From Streptomyces sp. Sge12 (lineage in GTDB: Bacteria; Actinomycetota; Actinomycetes; Streptomycetales; Streptomycetaceae): a stretch of DNA of 64,000 nt. The position numbers were made by a program, and so were the translations under genes. This document shows, one piece after another, positions 42,815 through 51,935 of this stretch. Within the stretch, counting starts at the first letter, position 1, and each line of letters begins with the position of its first letter. The stretch covers positions 1,488,001 through 1,552,000 of the forward strand of contig NZ_CP020555.1 of the NCBI RefSeq assembly GCF_002080455.1, in the 5' to 3' direction. Under the pieces are notes generated by a model. That model saw nothing but the letters and a program-made list of their open reading frames with translations, was not told the DNA's origin and ran no database searches.

Positions 42815-42917
42815 ACACCGTGATCACTGGGGAGGTCTTGTGGAGGTATCCGATGGCCGACGAACCCCTGTTGACCATGCGGTACGTTCACCGCGGCGCG
42901 CGGAGAGGAGCGGGGTC

Positions 42918-44744
42918 TTGCGCGAGTTCACCGTCCCACCCGTTGTCACGGGCGCGCCCGTCGGCGGCCTGGCCGACATCATTTTCCAGCACGCCCGCGA
43001 GGAACCGGACCGGGTGGTGCTCGGCCGCAAGACCGAGGGGGTCTGGCGGGACGTGACGTCCCGGGAGCTGGCCGCCGAGGTGCTCGCGCTCGCACGGGGG
43101 CTGCTGGCCCAGGGGGTGCGCTTCGGGGACCGGGTGGCCGTCATGTCCCGCACCCGGTACGAGTGGACCCTCTTCGACTTCGCCCTGTGGGCGATCGGCG
43201 CCCAGCCCGTGCCGGTGTATCCGACGTCCTCGGCCGATCAGGTGCACTGGATCCTCTTCGACACCGACTGCACGGCCTGTGTGGTCGAGGACGAGAACCA
43301 GGCGATGACGGTGGGTTCGGTCATCGACCGGCTCCCCCACCTGCGCCGGTTGTGGCAGCTCGACGCGGGGGCGGTGGACGCGCTCGTCGCCGACGGCCGC
43401 GGGGTCGCGGAGGACGTCGTGCACCGCCATCGCAGGGCGGTGACGCCCGACGCGACCGCCACCGTCATCTACACCTCCGGGACCACCGGCCGGCCCAAGG
43501 GGTGCGTGCTCACGCACGCCAATTTCATGTACGAGACCGACACGCTGGTCAACCGCTGGGAGTCGGTGTTCCAGGCCCGGCAGGGCGAGCAGCCCTCCAC
43601 CCTGCTCTTCCTGCCGCTGGCGCACGTGTTCGGGCGGATGGTGGAGGTGGCCGCGGTCCGGGCGCGGGTCAAGCTCGGGCACCAGCCGGTGCTGGCGGCG
43701 GCCGAGTTGCTGCCGGATCTCGCCGCCTTCCGGCCGACCTTCGTGCTGGGCGTCCCGTACGTCTTCGAGAAGGTCTTCGCGGCGGCCCGCCGCAAGGCGG
43801 AGGCGGAGGGACGTACGGGTCCCTTCGACCGGGCTGTGGAGACGGCCGTGCGGTACGCGGAGGCGCGCGAGCGGAAGGCCTTCGGCACCGGGCCGGGGCC
43901 GTCGGCCGCGCTGCGGATGGAGCACCAGCTCTTCGACCGGCTGGTCTACGGGAAGGTCCGCGAGGCGATGGGCGGCCGGGTGCGGTACGCCATGTCGGGC
44001 GGGTCGGCGATGTCGCGCCGGCTGGGGCTGTTCCTCGACGGGGCGGGGATCACGGTGTTCGAGGGGTACGGGCTGACGGAGTCGTGCGCGGCGGCCACCG
44101 CGAACCCGCCGGGGGCGACCAAGTACGGCACGGTGGGACAGCCGATCCCGGGCAGTACGGTGCACATCGCGCAGGACGGGGAGGTCTGGCTGCACGGCAG
44201 CCACATCTTCTCCGGTTACCTGAACGATCCCCGGGCCACGGAGGCGGTGCTGCGCGGCGGCTGGCTGGCGACCGGGGACCTGGGCCGGCTCGACGAGGAC
44301 GGCTACCTCACCATCACCGGCCGCAAGAAGGACATCCTGGTGACCTCCAACGGCAAGAGCGTCGCGCCCGCCGCCCTGGAGGAGCGGGTCCGTTCGCATC
44401 CGCTGGTGTCGCAGTGCGTGCTGGTGGGCAACGACCGGCCGTACATCGCGGCGCTGCTCACGCTGGACATGGACGGGATAGCGCACTGGCTGTCGATGCG
44501 CGGCCGGCCGCAGATGCCGGCGGCGGAGCTGGTGGGCGACCCCGAGCTGACGGCGGAGGTGCGCCGGGCGGTGGTGGCCGCGAACACGCTGGTGTCGCAG
44601 GCGGAGGCGATCCGTACCTTCCGGGTGCTGGGCGAGCAGTTCACCGAGGAGCGGGGGTTGCTGACCCCGTCGTTGAAGCTCAAGCGCCGGGCGATCGAGA
44701 AGGCGTACGAGAAGGAGGTCGCGGCCCTCTACTCCGCCTCCTGA
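42918..44744 (+). CDS. Long-chain acyl-CoA synthetase (AMP-forming)
   Basis: 608 residues. Activates fatty acids to acyl-CoA through an acyl-adenylate. ATP-binding motif VIYTSGTTGRPKG, FLPLAHVFGRM, AMSGGSAM, EGYGLTESC and GWLATGDLGRLDEDGYLTITGRKKD are in the standard order; the C-terminal K in PSLKLKRRAIEK fits the second half reaction. The TTG at 42918 is used because AGGAG (42906-42910) lies seven bases upstream; the 26 codons before it in the same frame lack this. Next to the importer at 44925, 180 bases away, with two operators between. Confidence 0.93.
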   Translation: MREFTVPPVVTGAPVGGLADIIFQHAREEPDRVVLGRKTEGVWRDVTSRELAAEVLALARGLLAQGVRFGDRVAVMSRTRYEWTLFDFALWAIGAQPVPVYPTSSADQVHWILFDTDCTACVVEDENQAMTVGSVIDRLPHLRRLWQLDAGAVDALVADGRGVAEDVVHRHRRAVTPDATATVIYTSGTTGRPKGCVLTHANFMYETDTLVNRWESVFQARQGEQPSTLLFLPLAHVFGRMVEVAAVRARVKLGHQPVLAAAELLPDLAAFRPTFVLGVPYVFEKVFAAARRKAEAEGRTGPFDRAVETAVRYAEARERKAFGTGPGPSAALRMEHQLFDRLVYGKVREAMGGRVRYAMSGGSAMSRRLGLFLDGAGITVFEGYGLTESCAAATANPPGATKYGTVGQPIPGSTVHIAQDGEVWLHGSHIFSGYLNDPRATEAVLRGGWLATGDLGRLDEDGYLTITGRKKDILVTSNGKSVAPAALEERVRSHPLVSQCVLVGNDRPYIAALLTLDMDGIAHWLSMRGRPQMPAAELVGDPELTAEVRRAVVAANTLVSQAEAIRTFRVLGEQFTEERGLLTPSLKLKRRAIEKAYEKEVAALYSAS

Positions 44745-44833
44745 GCCGGGCTCCTCGGCGGGTCCGGCGGCAGGCCATCACGGCAGGTCCGATCGGGGTT
44801 CCGGGCGGACACCGCACCCGACGGGACCAGAAC

Positions 44834-44846
44834 TGACGGTTCGTCA
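44834..44846. promoter_or_regulatory. Operator 1 upstream of the importer (TGACGNNNCGTCA)
   Basis: TGACG-GTT-CGTCA, a perfect 5-3-5 palindrome. A second copy lies with centres 33 bases apart (three helical turns), suggesting co-operative binding by a dimeric TetR- or GntR-type regulator. Confidence 0.7.
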
Positions 44847-44866
44847 TTTCTGTCCGCCGACAATAT

Positions 44867-44879
44867 TGACGATCCGTCA
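44867..44879. promoter_or_regulatory. Operator 2 upstream of the importer (TGACGNNNCGTCA)
   Basis: TGACG-ATC-CGTCA, a second perfect copy of the same palindrome, 46 bases before the binding-protein start and adjoining an AT-rich CAATAT (44861-44866) that could be a -10 element. Regulator not in the window. Confidence 0.7.
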
Positions 44880-44924
44880 GGTCACGCACAGAATGCGGGG
44901 ATTCCAACGGAGGGGATCCCCGAC

Positions 44925-46193
44925 ATGTTGCGACCGATCCGCACCCTGGCCGCCGCGGCGGCGGCACTCGCGCTCGTCTCCGCCTGCAACTCCGCCTCCA
45001 CCAACGGCACCGGCCCGGGCAAGCCCGGCGGGGCGTCCGGCACCACCCGCGGGGTGACCGCCGATTCGATCAAGGTCGGCGGGATCGTGTCGATGACCAG
45101 CGCCAGCGGCTACAGCAAGAAGGACACCGACCTCGGGGCCAAGGCCCGCTATCTGCGGGCCAACGCCGAGGGCGGGATCAACGGACGCAAGATCGACTAC
45201 CTCGGGGCGCAGGACGACGGCCAGGACCCCGCCAAGAACCTGGCGGCCGCCCGCAAACTCGTCCAGCAGGACAAGGTCTTCGCCGTCTCCCCCATGAGCT
45301 CGGTGACCTTCTCCGGGGCCGACTTCCTGGAACAGGAGAAGGTCCCCACCTTCGGCTGGGGCACCCTGCCCTCCTTCTGCGGGCCCAAGTACATCTACGG
45401 CTTCAACGGCTGCCTGGTCCCCACCCCCGGCGGCACCCTCAACCAGACCTGGCCCGAGGGCATCGGCCAGATCCTCGGCGGGGCCCGGGGCAAATCGGTC
45501 GCGATCATCGCCAACGACAGCGACGCCGGCAAGTTCGGCATCCGCACCTTCCAGCAGGGCTTCACCAGCGCCGGGTTCCACGTCTCCTACGCCAAGGCAT
45601 CCGTGCCCGCCACCGCCGTCCCGAGCGACTGGTCCGCGTACGTGAAGGACATCCTCGCCGGCGACGACGGCAAGGCCCCGGACGCCGTGGTCTCCGTGAT
45701 GCAGACCCCCAACAACATCGGGCTCTTCACCGCGCTCAAGCGCAGCGGCTACAAGGGGCTGCTCTCCGACCCGACCGACTACGACCCGGGGCTGCTCGCC
45801 AAGGACGCCACCAAGCAGGCCCTCGACGGGGTGCACGTACTGCTGCAGTTCCAGCCCTTCGAGTCCACCGACCCGAAGATGGCGCAGTTCAAGGCCGACA
45901 TCAAGGCGGCGGCGGGCGGCCAGGAAGTACCGCTGAACATGCACATGCTCACCGGCTACATGTCGGCCGACCTCTTCGTGTCCATCGCGCAGAAGGCGGG
46001 CAAGGAGCTGACCGTCGAGTCCTTCCAGACCGCCGCGCAGAGCTTCTCCGACACCGGCACCCTCGTCGGCGACCGCGCCGAGCCCAAGGGCCAGAAGGAC
46101 AGCTTCGGCTGCGGGGCGCTCGTGCAGCTCAAGAACGGCGCGTACGAGGTCTCCGTGCCGTTCAAGTGCTACGAACCCATCCCCTTCAAGTAG
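44925..46193 (+). CDS. Branched-chain amino-acid-type ABC transporter binding lipoprotein
   Basis: 422 residues. Signal peptide with lipobox LVSAC (C21 as lipidated residue), then a type I periplasmic-binding fold (Peripla_BP_6 family): GVTADSIKVGGIVSMTSASG, GINGRKIDYL, and AIIANDSDAGKFGIRTFQQGF. ATG with GGAGGGG nine bases upstream. Followed nine bases later by the fused permease-ATPase gene, so it is the binding protein of that importer. Ligand of the family ranges from amino acids to aromatic acids and amides; the neighbouring acyl-CoA ligase hints at an acid, which is inference. Confidence 0.92.
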   Translation: MLRPIRTLAAAAAALALVSACNSASTNGTGPGKPGGASGTTRGVTADSIKVGGIVSMTSASGYSKKDTDLGAKARYLRANAEGGINGRKIDYLGAQDDGQDPAKNLAAARKLVQQDKVFAVSPMSSVTFSGADFLEQEKVPTFGWGTLPSFCGPKYIYGFNGCLVPTPGGTLNQTWPEGIGQILGGARGKSVAIIANDSDAGKFGIRTFQQGFTSAGFHVSYAKASVPATAVPSDWSAYVKDILAGDDGKAPDAVVSVMQTPNNIGLFTALKRSGYKGLLSDPTDYDPGLLAKDATKQALDGVHVLLQFQPFESTDPKMAQFKADIKAAAGGQEVPLNMHMLTGYMSADLFVSIAQKAGKELTVESFQTAAQSFSDTGTLVGDRAEPKGQKDSFGCGALVQLKNGAYEVSVPFKCYEPIPFK

Positions 46194-46202
46194 GGCAGCG
46201 GC

Positions 46203-48926
46203 ATGGGGGATCTGCTCGTCTTCGTACTGAGCGGTCTGGTCTCCGGCGCCCTGTACGCACTGCTCGCCACCGGGCTGGTGCTGTCGTACTCGGCGTCCGG
46301 GCTGTTCAACTTCGCGCACGGGGCCACGGCCTATCTGTGCGCGCTCACCTTCTACGAATTGCACTCGGGCCTGGGCTGGCCCGCCGTCCCGGCCGCGCTC
46401 CTGGTGGTGCTGGTCCTGGCCCCCGGTCTCGGCTGGGGCCTGGACCGGCTGATGTTCCGCCGGCTCGCCCGGGTCGGCGAGACCGCACAGATCGTGGCCA
46501 CCATCGGGCTGCTGGTGGCGCTCCCGGCCGCCGGGCTGTGGGTGGTGGAGCTGCTGGGGGACGCGGGCGCGCCGGTGAAACCCGCGGAGAACCAGTTCGG
46601 GCTGCCGGGAGTGGGGCCCAGCCCCGCGCAGTCCTGGCAGCTCGCCGAGGGCGTCGGCATCGACTCCGACCAGCTGATCACCTGGGTGGTGACGGCGCTG
46701 GTGGCGGTGGCCCTGTGGGTGCTGATGCGGCACACCAGGCTGGGGCTGCAACTGCGGGCCGCCGTCGACAACCGCTCGCTGACCGAACTGCGCGGCATCA
46801 GCGCCGACCGGCTGTCGTCGGTGGCCTGGATGATCGCGTCGGGGCTGGCCGGGCTGGCGGGGGTGCTGGCGACCCCGCTGCTGGGGCTCTCGGCGCACGA
46901 CTTCACGCTCTTCCTGTTCGTCTCGGCCACCGCGGCGGTCATCGGCCGGTTCGCGTCCGTGCCGCTCGCCTTCGCGGGCGGGCTGGGGCTCGGGGTGCTG
47001 CAGAACCTGGTGGCCGGCTACGCCTCCTTCGCCGAGTCCGTCACCGGCTTCCGTACGGCCGTGCCGTTCCTGATCCTGTTCGGCGGGCTGCTGGTACTGA
47101 CCCGCAGGGCACGGACGGCAGGGGTCGCGGCCGCGGACGCGCCGCCCGTCGACCACCTGGCGGGAGCCTCGTGGGGGCGGCGGTGGGGGGTGTGGGCGGC
47201 GGGCGCCGGGCTGCTGTGCCTGGCCTTCTACACCGTGACCACACCCTTCTGGAGCGGACTGCTGGCGCAGGGTCTGGCCGTCGCGCTCGTGTTCATGTCG
47301 TTCACGGTGGTGACCGGCCTCGGGGCGATGGTGTCGCTGGCACAGGGCACCTTCGTGACCGGTGCCGCGCTCGTGGCCGGGCTGCTCATGAGCCGGGGCT
47401 GGCCGTTCGTCGCGGCACTGGCGGCGGGCACCTGCGTGGCGGCGCTGCTGGGGGCGCTCGTCGCGCTGCCCGCGCTGCGGCTCGGGGGCAGGTCCCTGGC
47501 CCTGGCCACGCTGGCACTGGCCTTCCTCGCCGACCAGGTGCTGTTCCAGCTGCGGTGGCTGCGCAACGGCGACGCCGGGTGGTCGATCCCGCGGCCGGTG
47601 TTCGGGCCGGTGGACCTGAGCGACGACCGGGCGCTCGGGGTGGCCCTGGTGGTCCTGGTCGCGCTGGTGGCCGCCGGGCTGAGCGCGCTGCGCAACTCCC
47701 CGTCGGGGCGGGCGATGCTGGCGGTGCGGTCGGCACCGGCAGCGGCGGTCGCCTCAGGGGTCTCCGTCCTGCGGACGAAGCTCCTGCTGTTCACCCTCTC
47801 GGCGGGGCTGGCCGGGTTCGGGGGCGTGCTGTACGCCTCGTACAACACCCGCATCACGGCGACGGACTTCACGGCGATGACCGGGCTGGTGTGGCTGGCG
47901 GTTGTCGTGGCGGCGGGTGTGCGCAGGCCGCAGTACGCGGTGGTGGCGGGGCTGGTGTTCGCGGTCGCCCCGCGGCTGCTGTCCGACTACGTGACGCAGT
48001 CCGCGCACCTGCCGGTGATCCTGTTCGGCCTGGCCGGGCTGGCCCTGGCCAACGACCCGGACGGGTACTGCGCGGCGCTGCCGGTGCGGCGGGCGCGGCG
48101 GCGCGCCGCGGGACCGCCACCCCGGATCCCGGCGCAGCCGGGGCCGGCGGGACGGCGCGCCACCGCTTCCCGGGGCTCCGCCCCGGACCCCGCACCTCGA
48201 GCGCCGGCGCGGCCGGATCCGGCCGGCGGAGCCGGCGCCGCCCTGGAGCTGCGCGGGGTCACGGCCGGGTACGACGGGGGGCTCGTCCTGCACGGGGTCG
48301 ATCTCGCCGTCCGCCCGGGCGAGATCCTCGCCGTGCTCGGGCCCAACGGGGCCGGGAAGAGCACCGCCTGCCGGGTGGCCGCCGGGCTGCTGCCCGCCAC
48401 GGCCGGAGCGGTGTTCGTCGGCGGGCGGGACGCGACCCGGGACGGGGCCGTACGGCGGTCACGGTCCGGGGTGCTGCTCGCCCCCGAAGGACGCGGGATC
48501 TTCCCCGCGCTCACCCTCGAGGAGAACCTGGCCCTCTACCTGGAGGAGGCCGACGCGCGGGACGCCGTCTACGCCCGCTTCCCGCGGCTCGCGGAGCGGC
48601 GCAGGATCCCCGCCGGCGCCCTCTCCGGCGGGGAGCAGCAGATGCTGGCGCTGGCTCCGCTGCTCCAGCGGCCGCCCTCGGTGCTGATCGCCGACGAACC
48701 CTCGCTCGGGCTCGCCCCGCGCGTGGTGGAGGAGGTGTACGCGCTGCTCACCGAGCTCCGCGACGCCGGTACCGCACTGCTCCTGGTGGAGGAGAAGGCC
48801 GCCGAGATCCTCGGGATCGCCGACACCGTGGCCTACCTCTCCCAGGGGCGGGTGTCCTGGTGCGGCCCCCGGGCCGAGGTGGAGGCGGACCGGCTCACCG
48901 AGGCCTACCTGGGGATGGCGACATGA
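46203..48926 (+). CDS. LivH-LivM-LivF triple fusion of an ABC importer
   Basis: 907 residues in one frame. Residues 1-300 are a LivH-type permease (GALYALLATGLVLSYSASGLFNFAHGA); about 320-620 a LivM-type permease (FMSFTVVTGLGAMVSLAQGTFV, ALRNSPSGRAMLAVRSAPAAA); a Pro/Arg-rich linker of about 60 residues; then a LivF-type ATPase (Walker A GPNGAGKST near 712, LSGGEQQ, VLIADEPSLGLAP). LivF normally is a separate protein. Only one further ATPase (LivG type) follows, so the complex is made of three polypeptides plus the binding protein. ATG 46203; its stop overlaps the next start (ATGA). Confidence 0.92.
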   Translation: MGDLLVFVLSGLVSGALYALLATGLVLSYSASGLFNFAHGATAYLCALTFYELHSGLGWPAVPAALLVVLVLAPGLGWGLDRLMFRRLARVGETAQIVATIGLLVALPAAGLWVVELLGDAGAPVKPAENQFGLPGVGPSPAQSWQLAEGVGIDSDQLITWVVTALVAVALWVLMRHTRLGLQLRAAVDNRSLTELRGISADRLSSVAWMIASGLAGLAGVLATPLLGLSAHDFTLFLFVSATAAVIGRFASVPLAFAGGLGLGVLQNLVAGYASFAESVTGFRTAVPFLILFGGLLVLTRRARTAGVAAADAPPVDHLAGASWGRRWGVWAAGAGLLCLAFYTVTTPFWSGLLAQGLAVALVFMSFTVVTGLGAMVSLAQGTFVTGAALVAGLLMSRGWPFVAALAAGTCVAALLGALVALPALRLGGRSLALATLALAFLADQVLFQLRWLRNGDAGWSIPRPVFGPVDLSDDRALGVALVVLVALVAAGLSALRNSPSGRAMLAVRSAPAAAVASGVSVLRTKLLLFTLSAGLAGFGGVLYASYNTRITATDFTAMTGLVWLAVVVAAGVRRPQYAVVAGLVFAVAPRLLSDYVTQSAHLPVILFGLAGLALANDPDGYCAALPVRRARRRAAGPPPRIPAQPGPAGRRATASRGSAPDPAPRAPARPDPAGGAGAALELRGVTAGYDGGLVLHGVDLAVRPGEILAVLGPNGAGKSTACRVAAGLLPATAGAVFVGGRDATRDGAVRRSRSGVLLAPEGRGIFPALTLEENLALYLEEADARDAVYARFPRLAERRRIPAGALSGGEQQMLALAPLLQRPPSVLIADEPSLGLAPRVVEEVYALLTELRDAGTALLLVEEKAAEILGIADTVAYLSQGRVSWCGPRAEVEADRLTEAYLGMAT

Positions 48927-49699
48927 GCGAGGACGGGTACGTGCTGCGGGCGCGCGGGGTCGGCGTGCGGTTCGGCGGCGTCCGGGCGCTGGCCGGGGTG
49001 GACCTCGGGGTCCGCGCGGGCGAGGTGTGCGGGCTGATCGGCCCGAACGGCGCCGGGAAGACCACCCTGTTCGACGTCCTGTCCGGGATCCGGCGCCCCG
49101 ACCAGGGGCGGCTGCTGCTGGACGGGGCGGACATCACCCGCCGCTCCCCCGTCTGGCGGGCCCGGCACGGGATCCGCCGGACCTTCCAGCGGCAGCAGTT
49201 GTTCGGGCAGCTCAGCGTGGCCGACAACGTGCTGGTGGCGCAGGAGTGGCGGGGCGGCGGGGGCGGTCCGGCCGCCGATCTCCTCGCCCTGCCGTCCCGG
49301 CGGGCCCGGGAGCGCGAGCGCCGGTCCCGTGGCGAGCGGGTGCTGGCCGACTGCGGGATCGGCGCGCTCGGAGCCTCGTACGCCGGCGGGCTGCCCGTCG
49401 GGCAGGCCCGGATGGTGGAGGTGGCCCGGGCGGTGGCCGATCCGCCGCGGGTGCTGCTGCTGGACGAGCCCGCGTCCGGCATGTCCGCCCCGGAGCGCGA
49501 GCGGCTCGCGGAGGTCGTGCGGCGGCTGGCGGAGCGGGAGGGCTGCGCGGTGCTGCTGGTCGAGCACAACGTGGCCTTCGTGATGGAGCTCTGCACCCGG
49601 GTCGTCGTGCTGGACCTCGGAACGGTGCTGGCCGAGGGCACGGCGGCCGAGGTGCGCGCGAACCCGCTGGTGCGTGAGGCGTATCTCGGGGGTGCCTGA
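48923..49699 (+). CDS. LivG-type ABC transporter ATPase
   Basis: 258 residues. Walker A GPNGAGKTT, Q-loop RTFQRQQLF, a signature LPVGQARMVEVARAVA (LSGGQ variant with Pro/Val), Walker B VLLLDEPASGM and switch His in LVEHN. The LivG insertion before the signature is present. It is the second ATPase partner of the preceding fused importer and starts within its stop codon (ATGA at 48923-48926). Last gene of the unit; a strong terminator follows. Confidence 0.94.
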   Translation: MSEDGYVLRARGVGVRFGGVRALAGVDLGVRAGEVCGLIGPNGAGKTTLFDVLSGIRRPDQGRLLLDGADITRRSPVWRARHGIRRTFQRQQLFGQLSVADNVLVAQEWRGGGGGPAADLLALPSRRARERERRSRGERVLADCGIGALGASYAGGLPVGQARMVEVARAVADPPRVLLLDEPASGMSAPERERLAEVVRRLAEREGCAVLLVEHNVAFVMELCTRVVVLDLGTVLAEGTAAEVRANPLVREAYLGGA

Positions 49700-49726
49700 G
49701 GGAGCGCGCACGGATGGCGGGAATAC

Positions 49727-49762
49727 GTCGTACGAGGGGCCGGTTACCGCCCCTCGTACGAC
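49727..49762 (+). terminator. Strong intrinsic terminator of the importer operon
   Basis: Perfect 14-bp stem (GTCGTACGAGGGGC, 49727-49740; complement 49749-49762) with an eight-base loop, followed by ATTTTCGG. It lies 27 bases after the LivG-type stop. Confidence 0.92.
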
Positions 49763-49809
49763 ATTTTCGGCCACCGCGCGTACGCGCCGACGTGAGGGAA
49801 CGACCAGAC

Positions 49810-50658
49810 GTGAACCAGGTCCCCGCCATCAAGCTCAACAACGGCACGCTCATGCCCCAGCTCGGCTACGGCGTCTGGCAGGTGCCGGACGCCGAGGCCG
49901 AGCGCGCCGTCGGCACCGCCCTGGAGGCCGGCTACCGCAGCATCGACACGGCCGCCATCTACGGCAACGAGGCCGGCACCGGCAAGGCCGTCGCCGCCTC
50001 CGGGCTGCCGCGCGAGGAACTGTTCGTCACCACCAAGCTGTGGAACGGCCCGAAGCAGAAGTGGGGCCGGGACCAGGTGCTGCGCGCCTTCGACGACTCC
50101 CTCGCCAAGCTGCGCCTCGACCACGTCGACCTGTACCTGATCCACTGGCCGCGTCCGATGCGCGACGACTTCGTCACCATCTGGAAGACCTTCGAGGAAA
50201 TCGCGGCGAGCGGCCGCGCCCGGGCGGTCGGCGTGTCGAACTTCCGCCCGGCCGACCTGGAGCGGATCGCCGCCGAGAGCGGGCTGGTCCCGGCCGTCAA
50301 CCAGGTCGAGCTGCACCCGCTCTTCCCGCAGGCCGAGCTGCGCGCCGTGCACGCCGAGCGCGGGATCGCCACCGAGGCCTGGTCCCCGCTGGGCCAGGGC
50401 AAGGAGCTGCTGACCCTCCCGGCCGTGACCGCGATCGCGGACAAGTACGGCCGCAGCGCCGCGCAGGTGGTGCTGCGCTGGCACCTCCAGCTCGGGAACA
50501 TCGTGATCCCGAAGTCCGTGACCCCCGCGCGCATCCGGGAGAACCTGGACGTGTTCGGCTTCGAGCTGGACGCCGCCGACATCGCGGCGCTGGACGCCCT
50601 GGGCGCGGGCGCGGCGGGCCGCCGGATCGGGCCGGACCCGGCCGAGTTCGACGTGTGA
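49810..50658 (+). CDS. Aldo/keto reductase
   Basis: 282 residues. NADPH-dependent reductase of the AKR superfamily with the complete tetrad D46, Y51, K76 and H112 (SIDTAAIYGNE, TTKLWN, LIHWP). C-terminal cofactor motif IPKSVTPARIRENLDVFGF is standard. The GTG at 49810 gives the usual N-terminus (MNQVPAIKLNNG); an ATG at 49714 lies before the terminator of the importer operon and is rejected. Close to 2,5-diketo-D-gluconate reductase-like AKR5 members. Monocistronic. Confidence 0.94.
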   Translation: MNQVPAIKLNNGTLMPQLGYGVWQVPDAEAERAVGTALEAGYRSIDTAAIYGNEAGTGKAVAASGLPREELFVTTKLWNGPKQKWGRDQVLRAFDDSLAKLRLDHVDLYLIHWPRPMRDDFVTIWKTFEEIAASGRARAVGVSNFRPADLERIAAESGLVPAVNQVELHPLFPQAELRAVHAERGIATEAWSPLGQGKELLTLPAVTAIADKYGRSAAQVVLRWHLQLGNIVIPKSVTPARIRENLDVFGFELDAADIAALDALGAGAAGRRIGPDPAEFDV

Positions 50659-50692
50659 CGGGGTCCGGCCCGGGGCGGTCCTTCCCGCAGGG

Positions 50693-51457
50693 TCACACGC
50701 GGACGAAGCTCCGTATGCGGTACGTGGGCTCCGCGCGCGGGACGTCCTGGTCCGGCAGCAGCTCCAGCCGGGCCGCCAGCTCCTGCGCGGTGATGCCGCG
50801 CGGCACGATCCGGGAGGCGTACCGGCCCGCGAGCAGGGCCTCGGCCGAGCCGCGCGGGGTGCGTCCCTGGCCGTGGCCGGTGAAGCGGGCCTCGCCGACC
50901 GGGAGCAGGCCGGCGCGGGCGGCGTAGGCCTCGACCTCCCCGGAGGCGTCCGCGGGGGTCGGGGTCAGGTGCGCGGCGAAGACGGCGTCGATGTCGCTGC
51001 CGACGTCGTGCGCCGAGTCCTTGTCCACGGTGGCGAGGAGGACCCCGCCGGGTCGCAGCACCCGCGCGGCCTCGGCGATCACGGCCGGCACCAGGCCCGG
51101 CTCCCGCAGCAGGTGGAGCAGCCACACCGCGCTCACCGCATCCAGCGACCGGGACCGGACCGGCAGGCGGGCCGCGTCGGCCAGGGCCACGGGGACCCCG
51201 CGGCGCAGCGCCGTCGCGGCCATGGCGTGGGAGGCGTCGGCGCCCAGGACGCGCAGGCCGGGGCGGTTCAGCAGGCCGGTGACGATGCCGGTGCCGCAGC
51301 CGAGGTCGAGGAGGGTGCGCGCGTGCGCGGGGAGCAGCCCGAGGACGGCCTCGGCCGCGGCCTCGGCGCGCGGGGTGCCGCCGCGGGTGGCGTCGTAGGC
51401 CTCGGCCTCCGCGTCGTAGTCGAGCAGGGTTCTGACGGACGGTATGTGCGTGGTCAT
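50693..51457 (-). CDS. SAM-dependent methyltransferase (class I)
   Basis: 254 residues. SAM motif TLLDLGCGTGIVTGLL (about 47-62), motif II-type DASHAMAATALRRGVPVALADAARLP and motif IV-type LDAVSAVWLLHLL; the type-11/25 family of small-molecule methyltransferases. Its ATG (51457) shares one base with the TGA of the PCD gene, so the two are coupled. Substrate unknown; the pairing with pterin dehydratase does not by itself define one. Confidence 0.88.
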   Translation of the reverse strand: MTTHIPSVRTLLDYDAEAEAYDATRGGTPRAEAAAEAVLGLLPAHARTLLDLGCGTGIVTGLLNRPGLRVLGADASHAMAATALRRGVPVALADAARLPVRSRSLDAVSAVWLLHLLREPGLVPAVIAEAARVLRPGGVLLATVDKDSAHDVGSDIDAVFAAHLTPTPADASGEVEAYAARAGLLPVGEARFTGHGQGRTPRGSAEALLAGRYASRIVPRGITAQELAARLELLPDQDVPRAEPTYRIRSFVRV

Positions 51458-51762
51458 CAGCTCGCGCCGTGGGCCGGGGCGAGGGCCTCGACGCGTTCGG
51501 CGAGGGCGAAGTCGGACTCCGTCACCACATCGCCGGCGTCGTGGCTGTTCACGGAGAGCCGGACCGTGTTGTAGCCGAGGGTCAGGTCGGAGTGGTGGTT
51601 CAACTCCTCCTGGACGCTGGCGATATGGGCGACGAGGGCGCTGGCGGCGAAGTGGCTGCCCAGCCGGTAGGTGCGGAGGATCCGGTCGTCCTCGAAGGCC
51701 CAGCCGGGGAGCTCCCGCAACCGGTCCTCGATCTCCTTCTGTGACAGCGGCTCACTCGGCAT
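51457..51762 (-). CDS. 4a-hydroxytetrahydrobiopterin dehydratase (PCD/DCoH)
   Basis: 101 residues, full family length. Recycles pterin cofactor after aromatic amino acid hydroxylation; many bacteria use it in molybdopterin-related or unknown roles. The active-site ENHH-type motif is ELNHHSDL (H56, H57), with H74 and the acid in TESDFALAERVE. ATG 51762 has AAGGAG seven bases upstream. No phenylalanine hydroxylase gene is in the window. Overlaps the methyltransferase start by one base. Confidence 0.95.
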   Translation of the reverse strand: MPSEPLSQKEIEDRLRELPGWAFEDDRILRTYRLGSHFAASALVAHIASVQEELNHHSDLTLGYNTVRLSVNSHDAGDVVTESDFALAERVEALAPAHGAS

Positions 51763-51935
51763 GCACCGGCTCCTTTTCCCCGTGACGTGTAGTCAAGGTT
51801 CCCACAGTGGAGGCCGGAACAATCCTTTCGCGCCATAGTGCGCTCGGGTACTTCTACGCCTTCCGCGTCCACCCGGCCCCACCTATGCTCCTGCGCCGGA
51901 CAGGCTGTTACCAGCGGTAACGAGGGGGCATCCGC

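Noticed and set aside
49714..49809. Longer N-terminus for the aldo/keto reductase
   Set aside because: It would run through the importer terminator hairpin; the GTG at 49810 gives the normal family start.
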